A stretch of DNA of 60,347 nucleotides from Pilatotrama ljubarskyi (GCA_022385805.1 MU277786.1:1-60347), one strand, 5' to 3'. Numbered from the stretch's first letter, positions 1 to 16,236 are shown. Numbers and translations are program-made. Notes: a model not told the origin generated them from the sequence alone.

Positions 1-737
1 CACCTTGTGCGTGACGCTCCCTCCTCTCACTCCGGCATGGATGGGACGGCTGACGAGTGTCCGTGTTAGCCCTGACTACAAGCTCCTTGAGGAAGACCTC
101 GTAGAAGTGGTGCGTATGACAATGCCGCGCCGCATATGTTCCTCGGCAGAGCGATCCGGACACTCGCGCTGACGTCCGCCCACGCTCCCAGTTCCGCACA
201 CGTCCTCGGCTTTGTGCATACCACCAACGCCTTCCTGCCGCTCCTCCGCAAGGGCAGCACCAAGGTCATCTCGATTTCCTCGGGCGTCGCGGACCCTGAA
301 CTCACCATGAAGGCCAACTTGGTGACCAACCCGCTGTACTGCGACTCCAAGGCCGCACTCAACAGTGCCGTGGCAACGTACGCCGCCGAGTTCCGCGACG
401 AGGGTTTCACGTTCCTCGCGATCAGCCCCGGGCTCGTCAACACCGCCGAGAAGCCTCGTAAGTGCCGCACTCCCTCCTCATGCGCGTCCCACGACGGACT
501 ATCGGTAGCGAGAGGGCTGACACTTGCCGCATACAGCTAGTTCCGAGGAGATCGCAGCTTTCCTAGGCATGGTCCCTAGGCATGGTCGCGCAGTTCAAGA
601 AGTACGCACCCGACTGGGACGGTGCTCCCCTCACCCCGGACAAGTCCGTCCGACTGGTCCTCGGTGCCATCGAGAAGGCCAGCGTCAAAGACACTGGCGC
701 CTTTTTGTCGCACTGGGGGAACCAGAAATGGCTCTAA
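1..737 (+). pseudogene. Short-chain dehydrogenase/reductase, 3' part, frameshifted
   Basis: This is the C-terminal half of an NAD(P)-dependent SDR whose start lies left of the window. The stretch at about 193-455 reads VLGFVHTTNAFLPLLRKGS, then SISSG, then a YCDSKAALN segment carrying the catalytic Tyr-x3-Lys pair, then FLAISPGLVNT. An intron opens at GTAAGT after the Lys-Pro codons (about 458) and closes at the CAG before 538. The last exon ends DTGAFLSHWGNQKWL with TAA at 735-737. Two faults are visible. An exact 13-bp tandem repeat (562-574 and 575-587) shifts the frame between IAAFLGMV and AQFKKY; with one copy the frame would be continuous. The upstream exon (about 70-109, LLEEDLVEV) joins the next one out of phase at the most obvious splice sites. 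Either the gene has decayed or this allele or assembly carries an error. Family assignment is secure; broken status is probable. Confidence 0.7.
562..587 (+). repeat. 13-bp perfect tandem duplication in SDR exon
   Basis: The unit CCTAGGCATGGTC occurs twice in direct succession, at 562-574 and 575-587. Thirteen is not a multiple of three, so the second copy shifts the SDR reading frame. A single copy would read straight through into the conserved C-terminus. Confidence 0.95.
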
Positions 738-910
738 AGGATGCTCCGATACATGTGTGTAGCATCTCTGCAACGGACGCATGTAGGATCACCTCGAGGC
801 ACAAACGCTCTGAAATCGAGGCGGCAATAAGACGTACACGATACATTGTGAGAAGCTTCTTTCCGTTTAGCGATACATTCTTAGCGCCATACTTCCTCGG
901 TATTTCGCTT

Positions 911-3381
911 TCACTGCGACGTCTTGATCTTCATATGCACCGACTTCGCTCTCGTGAGCTGGTCGTAGCCTGCAAGCGACAACATCAGCCATTCCGCAGC
1001 GCGCGCTTGTCAGCCGTGATCTCCGCTCACCGAATTTGCTCAAGCTGACGCCCCTCCCGCTGTTCTTCACGCCCGTCCACGCGAGCGCGGGATCCAGGTA
1101 GTCGCAACGATTAAGGAAGACGGTGCCCGTGTGCAGTTCGTCGACGAAGCGCATAAACGCTTCCTCTGACTCGGGGTTCGCCTCCGCGTTCGTCCAGATG
1201 GACGCCGTGAGGCCGTACTGGGAGTCGTTCATGAGCGCGAGCGCTTGTTCGTCCGACGACACCTTCTGAATGCCGACGATGGGTCCAAAGGTTTCTTCCT
1301 GTCGAAGTGGCGTGCATTCAGCGTCGAGAACGGGAGGGATGCTATACATAACGGCAGGGGGGCACTTACTTTCATGACATCCATCGCTGCGGACGACAGC
1401 TGTGAGCGACGCGGTGAAGAAGGCAAGAGGCAGACACTTACTGTGGTCCACGTCGACGAGTACCTGCGGCGCGACGTACGCAGTCCCACTACACGATGCT
1501 ACTCTAAGCACATACTCAATGCAGCTCATCAGGCGACGACTCACGGCTGAGCAGCAGCAAAGAGGTCCTCCGGAATGAGCGCCTTCGCGCCGGCGAGAAC
1601 TTCACAGATGATATGAATGGTACTGCACTGCCACTGGCCCGTGAAGCAAGACGTACCTGCAGCGGCGACCTGCTTACGAATCCGCTCCGCACTTGCCACG
1701 CTCACAACGGGGCCCAGTGTGGTCTCCGGCTTTGTGGGGTCACCGAGTTTGTATTTCTAGATAAAGACATAAGCATTCGCGCTCGATCACGCATTCCGAA
1801 TGCCATCACTGACCTTCGTGAGCTCGACATATCTTGATACAAACTCGTCGTAGATGGATTCGTGAACATATATTCTCTGAGGATGCCCATGTCAGCACAG
1901 ATCGAAAGCTGCGCAAGCTCAGGGAGTGACTACCTCGACAGCGCAGCAACTCTGGCCGGAGTTGAACATCGCACCTGGGCAGAGCGTCAATGGGTCTCGG
2001 TGGTCACGGGAGCGTCGTGATCGTACCGTCGACGAGCTCCGGTACGGTATAGTCCAGATTCGCATCTGCGCGAACATACGCGGGATCCTTGCCACCGAGC
2101 TGAGACAACACCATCAGCCAGAGTCTCGCCTGCGCGAGCGGCCATGTGTCATACCTCCAACCCCACACCCTTGAAGGTGGGTGCCTCCGCGGCGGCGATG
2201 TCCACGGCACGGCCACCGACCACGCTCCCGGTGAATGACACGAAATCAATCAAGGGGTGCTTCGCGGCCGCCGTGGTGAGTTCAGGGCTGAGGTGGATGA
2301 CCTGTAACGCGTCTCGGGGAACGCCCGCCTTGTGGAACGCGCTCGCGAAACGTTCGGCGGCGAGCGGCGTTTGCGGGGACGGCTTGATAATCACTGCGTT
2401 CCCCGCGATGAGCGCAGGGAGGACGGAGTTGATCATGACGAGGAAGGGGTAGCTGTGGACGCACGGCCTGTCAGCGAGCCTGATCCGAGATATGTGAGCC
2501 CGGGCGCACGTACTTCCATGGGGCGACAACCAAAACCACTCCGAGTGGAACGCGCTTGATGAAGCGACGGAAGCCAGGTTTGTCTGTGTCCGCGAGCGAG
2601 ACATCGGCGAGCGCAGATTCAGCGATGGATAGCATGTAGTCTGCGCGATCAAGCATTCCACGGATTTCACCTGGGACTTGCGAGATGGGTCTGGGCAGCA
2701 ACGTGCGCTCGTCAGCGCGGGCACGTCTGCATGGGTGTCGGAGCATACCTGCCCATCTGCAGCGTCAGCTCGAGCGGTATCTCATCGCGCATATTGCTGA
2801 ACTCCTCCTGTAGCCAGTCGGTCAGCCAAAAGTACCCGTGGACGAGAACGTGTAGCCAAGCCCGTGTCACACTGAAGTTGGAGAAGAGTTCTAGGCATCG
2901 CTCGTCCTGTCGAAGGCGAAATGGGGCACTTTATACGAGAATCACAGCGATTCCAATAGATGGCAGAGATGACGACGGAGGTGCCGCATCTGAGATGTGA
3001 CATGTCCCACTGGACCGTGCACGGCTGGACAATCCGCAGAAGGCAACGTAACAGCTCTGATGCAACTGCCAGCGTGCCAGACACTGTGGTGCAGTAGTTG
3101 GGTGGCGACGAGGGCGCGGGGACGGCGGAGGGAGTTGCCTGGAGGTCACGTACCATGAATCTCCTCCCGATCGCAATCCGCTGGCTGAGCGGCACGCGAG
3201 CCCACTTCTCTTGCGCGGCAGCGGCATACTGGATGGATTTGTTGAGCTGCGACTCGGATGGGTATGAACGAATGACAAGTGGCTGCTGGTTATGCGGGAT
3301 GATGGTCGTCTGCGAAGAGGGGTCGGCGTCCGGGGCGATGTAAGTGCCCGATGGGTTGAGTGCTCTGTCGTCCTGTGGCAT
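911..3381 (-). CDS. Aldehyde dehydrogenase (ALDH superfamily), multi-exon
   Basis: NAD(P)-dependent oxidation of an aldehyde to the acid. From the N-terminus, exons give a start at MPQDDRALNPSGTY (ATG at 3381-3379), RRVPLGVVLV-type PLGVVLVVAPW with a cofactor-binding INSVLPALIAGNAVIIKPS segment near 2400, and FVSFTGS near 2230. LGGKDPAYVRADAN follows near 2080. The catalytic motif FNSGQSCC, with nucleophile Cys, lies near 1950. ETFGPIVGIQ follows near 1290, and the C-terminus is YDQLTRAKSVHMKIKTSQ with TGA at 913-911. At least nine short introns are needed. All signature motifs are present, so the enzyme looks functional. It resembles fungal membrane-linked or meiotic-type ALDHs more than the cytosolic acetaldehyde enzymes, but the substrate cannot be read from sequence. 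It lies convergent (tail to tail) with the broken SDR to its left; a joint metabolic role is only a guess. Confidence 0.9.
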
Positions 3382-3587
3382 CGCGATGGCTGGCTGGAAG
3401 TAGACAGGGCAGTGGGACGGGTCCGTGTCGCAGTGGTCGTACAACGCAAGATGCAAGCCCGAGCTTCGAGCACTGGCAGCGCGGCGGCTCATCGGCCCGA
3501 CGTCCGACGCCCGAGCCTGCTCAGGACCTGCTGCAGCTGCGTGAGGTCCCAAATTCCGACGTCCACGTTCAGATTCGAGACGTGCTA

Positions 3588-3603
3588 TCTCTCTCTCTCT
3601 CTC
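3588..3603. repeat. (TC)8 dinucleotide microsatellite
   Basis: Sixteen bases of alternating T and C lie about 200 bp upstream of the ALDH start. On the ALDH coding strand this reads (GA)8. It may be part of the 5' leader or promoter, or simply a polymorphic microsatellite. Confidence 0.9.
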
Positions 3604-3883
3604 GACCACACACCTGCCTTGGCACCCGCGACGACTCCTCAGACGCGTTCACTGGCCCACGGAGGCGTTTGCATGTAGCTCGCACACGGCTCACATCGGC
3701 CTCCTTTTCCTTATGCCATTCGCGATGCTGCGTCCACCGACCTTGCAAGACGAATACTCGATCGCGCCGGATCTTACAGTACATCCGCCCGACTCGCAGG
3801 GTAGCCCTATGTCAGACCGCCCCACGCACGACTTGACGGACTCGTTTCCCCGCCGAGACTCAGACAAACAGATATAGAGAGGC

Positions 3884-4942
3884 CTACCATCTACGACGTA
3901 CGGGCTCACATCCGCCGCAATCGCAGTTCAGTCTTCTTCCTACGTCTCGTCCCGTTTGACAGGTCATAGGCCTTTCCGCACAAGATAAGCGAGGTTCGAG
4001 CTCCAGACAGAACTCGTCGCACAGTATCACGTCCAAGTCTTTGCGGACTGCTGCGCGAATCCTCCCAATATGCCGCTCAGAGACAGTTCCGTAATGGTAT
4101 TCGATATGGGACACAACATAGTACATTCATGGCCATAGGGGCTGAGGGTACCGGAGAGTACAGGTGCGCTGCGCACTACTCTAGTAAACGGTTGTCGGCG
4201 ACGCTTGCTCACGCTTGGAAGCAATGTAATCCTCCGATCCTGATGAGACCGTTCAGGTGTTGCGTCGGAAGAACCACCCCATATCGTACCACAGGGATGG
4301 AGACCAGGAACCTCGGCATCAGTACTGTTGCGCTGTCAGGACGCTGTAACGGTTCTCCTACTCACCTCGCCTTCCAACCCAATCAAAGTATTCCAACAAT
4401 GCACCGTCGTAAAGCCACTCGCGAAGATGCTCGTATTGCGTGCAGAGTGCCACAAGCCGGTCAAAGCTGTTGAACTCCTCTGTGAGGGGCGGGTGTATGA
4501 TGCCCTCTCGAATGGGTTCGAGCACAATCTCCAAAACACGGGCGGCCGCCTCGGGGTCCTCCATGATTATGTAGTAATCGGACTCCTGGAACTCGGGATA
4601 CGTCTCCTTCAGCCTTCGCATGGCCGTCTTCTCAATCTCGCTATTGACCTCGGGACTGCGGGGTTCTTCCATCTTCAAGGTGAGGCACAGCTGTACCGCT
4701 GTGTCATCCCGCGGCGGCTCGATGTCGGCCGTGTCGGCCGTGTTCTGGTTGGCACGAGTGCCCGTGATAGTCACTGCCGCCCGCAGGCTCTCCCGCCACG
4801 ACGCTTGGTTCCGCCTCTGTTGTGTTGACCTCCCGAGAGGCTTCCATCGACGTCGGAGTCTCACTGAAAGGGGCAAAGGCGACGATACGAAGGTCAGCGA
4901 GAGTGGCTCCTCAAGACCGCCTGGCCCACCGTTCGCGCGCAT
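3884..4942 (-). CDS. Unidentified protein, probably two or more exons
   Basis: I do not recognise this gene. Two stretches look like real protein. The first (4942 to about 4366) is acidic and helical, with segments such as AMRRLKETYPEFQESDYYII and EAAARVLEIVLEPIREGII, then YEHLREWLYDGALLEYFDWV, and a GTGAGT donor just after. The second (4126 to about 3960) contains IEYHYGTVSERHIGRIRAAV followed by RKDLDVILCDEFCLELE and then several Cys residues (CQTG, CDCGGC). How they are joined, and where translation starts, is not settled; acceptor AGs at about 4340-4325 keep an open frame. A start near 4660 (MEEPRSPEVNSEIEK) would also fit. Because the two blocks have protein-like composition and a shared strand I list them as one gene, but they could be two or include pseudogene parts. 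Confidence 0.35.
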
Positions 4943-6326
4943 TGTGGGCCGGCGTAGTACAAGTACTGAAATCGCCGAGGGATGATGTACCTACGTGCAG
5001 CTCTGCATGTCCTTGACGGTATGAGCTTCCTCTTGCACGGTGGATGAGGTGGCAGATGAATCGATCTATGTATACGATGGACGACTACGCTACGACGTAC
5101 ATATACGTATACCAATATTCACGCAGCGTGGTACAGAAGGATGCGATTGCCACGGTGGATTGCCAGATCTGGACCGTGCGCACACCGTGAGTCCGTCACA
5201 ATATCGGACAACTCCCGTGCTGCGACTAGCGTCCTTATGTAGTATCACAGTTTCCAGCATTATAAGTACGCCAAATGGGCGACGCGACCACTGACGGCGT
5301 CGGTGGTGAGTGCTGGGAAATCATGCATGAGGACTCACAGAGGCCTGTTCCAGTCGTTGGCGCGGTTTCCCGTCTGCCGTTCACGCACGTACATGCAACG
5401 TCACCGTGAAATACTTCCGCCGAACGGAGGTGCGGCATCGGTAGTGCGCGTTGTTCTGCTCCCAGGCTCGGCGAATAACAGTAACCCATCGAAAGCGTCT
5501 CCGAGTCAACATACGGGTCGCGCGTCGACCGCACGACTGTGACCGGAACTGGATCGGTGTGGTGCGTAAGTACTTGAGTTGAACTTGAGTCGAGCAGGAG
5601 CGAGCTGCATGGCCGGATCGTGCACCTCACCGCTCATGCGGAAGTCGCTAGCACTCCACAATGACCGCCCTGCGAGACGCGGACTCGAGTGACACGCGTG
5701 CCGTCCGACCTGTATACAATGTGATCCCGCCGAACGCGAACGGACGAAATGGGTGGCCGCGGACCGAGCAATATATACACCGTGGAAGCGAAATGGCTGG
5801 CTAACTCTACAGGTTCAATGTTACATACAGATATCTCCGATGCGGGCGGCGATGGGTAGGTGATGCATATGTTGTGTGAGGGGAAGTGTGTGTATATGTG
5901 ATCGGGGGACTGGGATGCATGCCGAGACGAGAGACTCGGCGAAGCGGAAATAAGGTACGGAGCGAGATCGAAAGGAATGAGCGTGGGGCTTCGCCACTGG
6001 GCAGGGCAGAGACCGGTGAATTCGACGTAAGAGGGGTCGGTGAGGGTGAGATGTAAGATATGCACTGGGAAGGGGAATGCATAGCGGAGCCGAGGGTCGC
6101 GGGTGGTCGAGGTGCGCTCGGAGCCGGAGGATGTACGATAGAGGCGTGCGGGAATGATCGAGGAAGTGTGCCGCCCACGATGTAGGAGGCGGGCACTGAC
6201 AAAATGCGGGCTATTGGCGGGAGGGGTAGCGCAAATACAGTAAGCGGTGGGTGTGAATGCCAACGAGGGGCACGCTGTGAGATCGAGACTGGAGCGAGCT
6301 TGAGGCCGGGGGCTGGCGGTACGCAT
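4943..6326. other. Intergenic, no supported gene
   Basis: Open frames here are short or have compositions unlike protein, for example Ser/Pro/Thr-rich readings on the minus strand at 5634-6326 that look like translated pyrimidine-rich flank. I see no family motif. The right edge is the 3' end of the PTC7-like gene. Confidence 0.5.
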
Positions 6327-8483
6327 CTATTCTACCGGCGAGATGACCGCAACGAGGACCGAGATATCTGTGCGCCGCTTGTCAATAACTTCCCACGTTC
6401 CACGACGCTGGACATTCAAGGCTCACCATCGGGCTTCCCGCCCTCGAAGAACCTACCCTGCTCGCGCGCGCGTCGCGCGAACGGCACCTCGCGCTCGACC
6501 TGCGCACCACCCGCCGCGCCGTTTGCCTTCTGGCGATGCGACCGGCGCGTCTCAGAGACTCGCTTCGCGCGTGAGCAGAGCGCCTCGCTGAGCATGCCCG
6601 CGAGCGCGCTGCGGCGGAGGGCCGTTTTCGCGTGCTCGTTCCCGCTCGCCGGGGGCTCCTTTCCGTCCATCCCCTCGTCCGAGCTCGCAGAAGAGGAGAG
6701 AGAGGGCGTGGAAGCAGGGGAGGGAGAAGGGGCTATGAAGGAGCGGCGGAAGCGCACGACCTCGTCGAGGATGTCCGCGTCCCAGAGGTTGTCCGAGAGG
6801 CCGTCGGACGCGAGGATGAGCACGTCGTCCGCCTGCACGGGCACGGTGAACACGCGCGCGTCCGTGGGTTTCGTCGAGGACGCGGGGCCGAGCTGCACGG
6901 GCGTGTTGAACTGATAGTGGGGTGGATCGAGTCAGCGTGTCAGCGAGCATGGTGCCAGAAAGGAAGGATGGTGCTTACGCTCCACCACATCTCCTCGGTG
7001 CGCCAGACGATCTCCTCCCCGCGGACGAGCATGCCCATGCAGTCGCCGAGGTGCGCGATGCGGATGACCGCGCCTGTCGTGCTCGCACCTGTGCGCGCGT
7101 CCTCGGAACTGTGTCTTGCAGCCGAGACGGGCTTGGGGTCGAAGAGCGAGGAGTGGCTGCTGAGCGACTTGATGGCGCGCGGTGAGGGGTGCTCGAGGAT
7201 GGCGACGAGCGCGGTCGAGGAGCCTTCAAAGAGGGGGACGACGTCCGGCATCTCTGTTGATGGTGCCGCTGCGGAAGCTCGTGGCGCAGTATCTGGTGGA
7301 CTGGGCGTGTGCAGTTGCTGTGGTGGCGTCTTTGATGACTGCGCAGGTGCCGGGTCCTGGGAAGACGCAGCGGTAGGGTCGGATGGCGATGGGGAGCGAG
7401 ACGTGCTGCTGCTGCTGTTGGGGCGGTCTGCGCTGCAGACGACGTGCGAGCGGAGCGTCTTCTCGTACGCCTTTTCGAGGATCATGAGCACGTCGAGGCC
7501 CTCTTCGAGCTCTTCTAGGGAGTCCTCGAGCTCGGCGTACATGTCCTCTGCCGCGTCTGAGAACGGGTCGAGGCTGTCGAAATGTGAGCAAGGCGGATAA
7601 ATGGGAGACTGGTGGACGTACGACTGCTCTGGGGGCTCGCACGCCGCGTCGACTTCCTCGGAGCAGAAGTGCATGAGCCGCCGGGCGAAGAGGGCGCTGG
7701 GGGAAGGCTCTGCGGCATTGGCTGGTTCGATTGTCAAGTGAGCATGCGACCGGCACGGATATGTCAATCTGCCTTACCTGTCCGTCGTAACCTTGACCAA
7801 CCGCCGACGCCGTCGGCGACGCCCATCGCGTTGTCTCTCACAAAGTAGGCGTCCTCGCCGACTTGAACGGCGCGCCCGAGGTCGTCCTGGTTTGGCTCGG
7901 GGGGCGCCTCGCCCGGAGCGAAACGGCCGTGGCCGTCGCGGCCTGCGACGTAGTGCCCCCTCGATCGCTTTGGGATGCCATATGCGCCGACATCGAGCTG
8001 GTATCGGGTGCGCTGGCGCTTTTTGCGGTGCTCCGGTTCGGGTGCGGGAGCGTCTGCGGACTTTGCGGAGGAGTAGAGGAAGAGGGGGGAGAGGGCCTGG
8101 TAGGGGAGGAAGGGGTTGTAGGGGGAGACGGGGAGGTGCGAGGAAGCGTCTGACTGGCCGAGGGTGAGGGCGATGGAGTAGGGGAGGTGCTGCTGCTGCC
8201 CCTGAGAGGAAGGGTGGTTTGACTGGCCCTCGATCTCGCCGCGGACCTCTGCGGCGAGGCGGGTGCCGACGATGAGGTTTGAGTTGCCGCGTGAGCTGGG
8301 TGGTGGTGGGGGCGGGGCAGGGCCGTCGAAGTAGGAGAGGTGAGTTGCGGTGTAGAGGGAGCGGGAGGAGGAGGCGGAGTTTGAGCGCACGCGAGGGAGC
8401 TGGGAGGAGGCGGCGGCGGCGGAGGAGGATGCTGTTGGAGGGCGTGGGAGGACGGTGTAGAAGCGTTTGTGGATGGTCTTCAT
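6327..8483 (-). CDS. PTC7: PTC7-like mitochondrial PP2C-family protein phosphatase
   Basis: Metal-dependent Ser/Thr phosphatase of the PTC7/PPTC7 branch, which in yeast and animals acts in mitochondria and activates coenzyme Q synthesis and mitochondrial metabolism. The only ATG consistent with the frame is at 8483-8481, giving MKTIHKRFYTVLPRP, a basic hydroxylated N-terminus suited to mitochondrial import; the open frame runs further upstream only from a GTG. Motifs in order: GEDAYFVRDNAMGVADGVGG (metal site), ALFARRLMHFC, a long Ser/Pro linker, GSSTALVAILE, IRIAHLGDCMGMLVRG, DDVLILASDGLSDNL, and a last exon ISVLVAVISPVE with TAG at 6329-6327. The central insertions make it longer than yeast Ptc7. 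At least four exons; one junction joins GGWSRLRRTA to NAAEPSPSALFARR. It lies downstream of PEX1 on the same strand with 397 bp between them. Confidence 0.9.
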
Positions 8484-8880
8484 GGCTGGCGGGGGGCGTG
8501 CTCGAGAGGGAGCTCGCTGTGGGGAGCGATGAAGACGGAGGAGAAGAGGGGGAGGTGGGCGGGGGAGGAGTGCCAAGGCGATCGGGGCAAAGGCGAATGC
8601 GTGAAATCGGCGCACGCCAATCCCATTCCGACTCTAGCCGAGTCACGCTCACGTGCAGTAGACGCCCATGCACACCCGGGGTACAACCGTACAAGCTCAA
8701 TTGCAAGCTGCGGACACACCGACTCCTCACAGCGACATGTCTCCGCCGAGGCTCGTCCCCCCTCTCGCGGCGTATCCTGCGCTGTCCCTGTCCCCCCACA
8801 CGACCATCGCAAAACTCCCTCAAATTCATTATATATCCCATTCTGATCTCGATCGCACCCGGTGCCTGTGGCCCACCTAC
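8484..8880. other. PTC7 5' flank / PEX1 3' flank
   Basis: This 397-bp gap between two same-strand genes must hold the PEX1 3' end and the PTC7 promoter. Immediately upstream of the PTC7 ATG the coding strand is strongly pyrimidine-rich, as in many fungal 5' leaders. Long Arg/Pro-rich antisense readings across it are composition artefacts. Confidence 0.5.
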
Positions 8881-13376
<4,496 letters not shown>

Positions 13377-13856
13377 CGTTGAGCCAGTCTTAGCAGAGAG
13401 TCGCGGATCAAGAGCTGTATGAGACGACGCAGCTTCAAGGCAGATGCATGGTGGGTCGCCGGTTCAGGCCAATCCGTCTGTGCAGACTGGAATTTCACGA
13501 GTCTCCCCGCAATTGCCATCTCAGATCCCGGATCGCCGATGGCACCATCAAGTGTGTGCCCCAATTCGGCAGGTGTCGTATTCGACCACGGGGCTCCACC
13601 GCTGCTCCCACAGGCCAGTGTATGTAGACAGAAGATCCTAATGACTGGAATAGAGACGCTTCGACGGGGACCAGATACCCAGATATTACAACAGTACAAT
13701 AGGACATACTCTTATAATACAGCGATACCGATACATCATGCTCACAGCGGATGCGATGCGACAACAGATACAGTCCGACGACGAGTCTCAAATGACCATG
13801 CTCTATGACGACCTCTTCCCCTTTGGCCTCGCAAACGGCCGACAAAAGAATGCTGC
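13377..13856. other. PEX1 promoter side / Rua1-type gene 3' flank
   Basis: A 480-bp gap between two minus-strand genes. Nothing beyond chance open frames is visible; an A/T-rich patch occurs around 13680-13740. Confidence 0.5.
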
Positions 13857-16156
13857 TCACTCATCCTGGTCCGTCTCGCCCTCCGCGTCCATGGCGCTAG
13901 CTAGGGCTTCGTACACGGCGTCCTCTACGAAGATGTCGCACTCCCCGTCGATCGTCGAGCCTTGGTGGCAAGTCGCAGCATGCTTCCACCTGTCCAGCCA
14001 TACGTGTATTATGTCTTCGTCTTGTCGTTGTGCTGCGACATGCAACTCACCAGAAAATCTCCTTCACCTACACCATGGGCAGCCGATCGTCAGCGCTCAA
14101 ACCGCAGAACGGGAAGACGCTGTACTGACTTTGGTTGGCACGTCCTTGATCCCCTCGATGGCGACCCATTTCTTGCACTTATGGCATTTGCCCTCCATCA
14201 GCTGTGTCTTCTCCAGTTTTCCAGGATTCGCCCTCTGCACCACACGGAACGCGAGCGGCGGGGAGAACGGCCGGCCAGTAGCTGGAGATATGCCTGCAAC
14301 ATGTGAGACTCCCGTAAAAACGCCTGGTTGCATTGTATTACCATGTGCGTACTGCATGTGATAGCTAGGTACGCAAGGTGAGCGAGATCAGACAAAGTAG
14401 ACACTCGGATACTCTGCACCAGCAGTCAGCATTCTGCAAATGGAGATGCGGCAGATGCGTGGAGAGACGCACCACTTAAACGCTGAGAACTTCATCGAGA
14501 GCCACAATTTCTTGCCTTCCCCACCGCGTCCGACGCTCTCATGACAGATGGGGCATAGTCCGACCTGGGAGATTCCTTGAGCACAAGTTGCCTGTCGCTC
14601 CGACCTATCTACCTTGGACGTGCCGCGGCCCTTTACAAGTCTTGGCGTGTACAAGTCGAAGGGGTCGCGTGGAGCGTTCCGGATGCCGTCTGGCGCCTTC
14701 GGCACAGTGATTTTATGGGTGCTACCAACAGTGGTCAACAACTCAGTGATACGTAGCAAAACGGTGGTGTATAAGCATACTCCGCAAGGTCGGAATCGAT
14801 GACCGAGCTGACGGGAAAACGCCTGTAGAATAACAGGAAGTCCGGGTGGATAGGCAGAGAAAGCGGAAACGTGCGCTGGGAATGGATCGGCCCATCGCTA
14901 TCGCAAGACGGTGGTGTACTGCTAGAGACTCTCTTCGAGGCCATAGCAGCGGGTCCCTCGGTGCGCTGCCTTTTGCTGGAGGTATCAGAGGGAGTCCGGC
15001 CTAAAGTACGAGTACGCTTGCGAGTCTTGCGGCGGCGAGAACCTGGGATTGGTTCGTAGTTCTCATCGTCAGAGTCATGCACAGAAGCAACAGAGGGGCT
15101 AGAAGGCTTCAGAGGAGAAGAAATTGATGCGGCACGAGCAGGAGAATTCTGCAGTCGACGAGGCTGATTGAGGATATCAGCGGCCAGAGAGCGTCTGGCA
15201 GAACGTGTGAGAGGCCGCGGCCTCGTAGAACGACGAGTCAATACCGCATCCGCAGAGATCGCAGGAGACGAGGGGCAGATCTTGAAGGGCGTTCCTAATG
15301 GAGACATAAAGCCATCTTTGCCAGGAGAGCACACCGTGTTCCTCCCGCACGACGTCTGGGAAGACGGCAGAGGCATGACAGAAACCCCGGCAGGAGACGA
15401 GGACCTAGACGACAGACTCGACAGAGAGGAAGGCGAGGAATTGCGTCCAATAGCTTGTGGGCTGTCCGGGATTTCCTGAGACTTTTCGTAGGCGAGCAAG
15501 GACTCGATCTTGCCCGGGGTAGGCGCTTCCTCTTCGTCCTCTTCACCATCAGCGTCTTGATCAGAACCGAGCTGGAAATTGTGCATGCAGCCGAGATTCC
15601 GCGAGATGGGAGAGACAGACAAGTCGTCTGCCTGCCAAAATCCTCCGGGTGACGAGTCGAAGAGGCGCTGGAACGGGGTACTCGGTGAAAGTCGAGTGAT
15701 CGGTTTCTCCTCAGCTCCAGAGAGGTATGCCTCCGCAAAGGTAGGAGAGCGTGAGGGCGCAGAGGAGGGCAAGGCAGATGGAGAGAATATCGTCGCAGAA
15801 GCAGAGAGATCAGAAGGACTGCAGATGTAGGAGAGCGTGTCAAAAGAGCTGGTGGACTGGGAGACCGATTCTTGCGAGGGACGAGAGCACAGGCCGGGCG
15901 AGAAAAGAAAGACGTCGTTTTGCAGCTGTGGCATGTAGCAGCCAATTTGAGAGTAGTGGTCTTGCGCAGGGATGTTTTGTTCGCAGTCATCAGGGTAGGA
16001 CAGGGCGTATGCGTACGACGACCGCGACATCTTATGTGCCTGCAAAAAGGACCGAGTCTTGACGGAGGAGACGGGTTCCTGCGGTCGTCCGTGACTTTTG
16101 GCGGGGATGGTGGAGGTTGAGGAGGACGTGGTGTTTGCGCGTTGTTTGGCCGACAT
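13857..16156 (-). CDS. Rua1-type C-terminal domain transcription regulator
   Basis: Likely nuclear regulator carrying the C-terminal zinc-binding domain named after Ustilago maydis Rua1, which activates ustilagic acid genes. Start is ATG at 16156-16154 (MSAKQRANTTSSSTST); two codons upstream the frame has only a GTG. The first exon encodes about 470 residues that are Ser/Pro-rich and low complexity, with an acidic block (EEDEEEAPTP) and basic clusters (RRRKTRKRTRTLGRTPS) that could be nuclear localisation signals. Short following exons carry the domain: DPFDLYTPRLVKGRG, GLCPICHES, LWLSMKFSAFK, YHMQYAHGISPATGRPFSPP, CHKCKKWVAIEG and KHAATCHQG, supplying the paired Cys and His ligands. The stop TGA is at 13859-13857. 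Its target genes are unknown. The start codon lies only 80 bp from that of the divergent p24 gene. Confidence 0.85.
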
Positions 16157-16236
16157 CGCCACTCAGAAATAGGCAGAGTGTGATTATGTAAGCGCACGCT
16201 ATACCCCTTCCCTTTCTGACACGCTCATCGCTGGCC
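16157..16236. promoter_or_regulatory. Compact divergent promoter, Rua1-type gene / p24 gene
   Basis: Only 80 bp separate the two ATG codons, so both genes must share or overlap their core promoters and 5' leaders, unless transcription starts lie inside the opposite gene. No clear TATA box is seen in it. Confidence 0.6.

Noticed and set aside
6632..7600. 322-codon open frame on the plus strand
   Set aside because: Antisense to the PTC7-like phosphatase, whose motifs are on the opposite strand.
8484..8615. Extended N-terminus for the PTC7-like protein
   Set aside because: The extension would start at a GTG and translates a pyrimidine-rich leader into Pro/Leu/Arg repeats; ATG at 8483 is better.
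7774..8841. Long Arg/Pro-rich open frame on the minus strand
   Set aside because: It is the other-frame shadow of the PTC7-like first exon; composition is a by-product of GC-rich codons.
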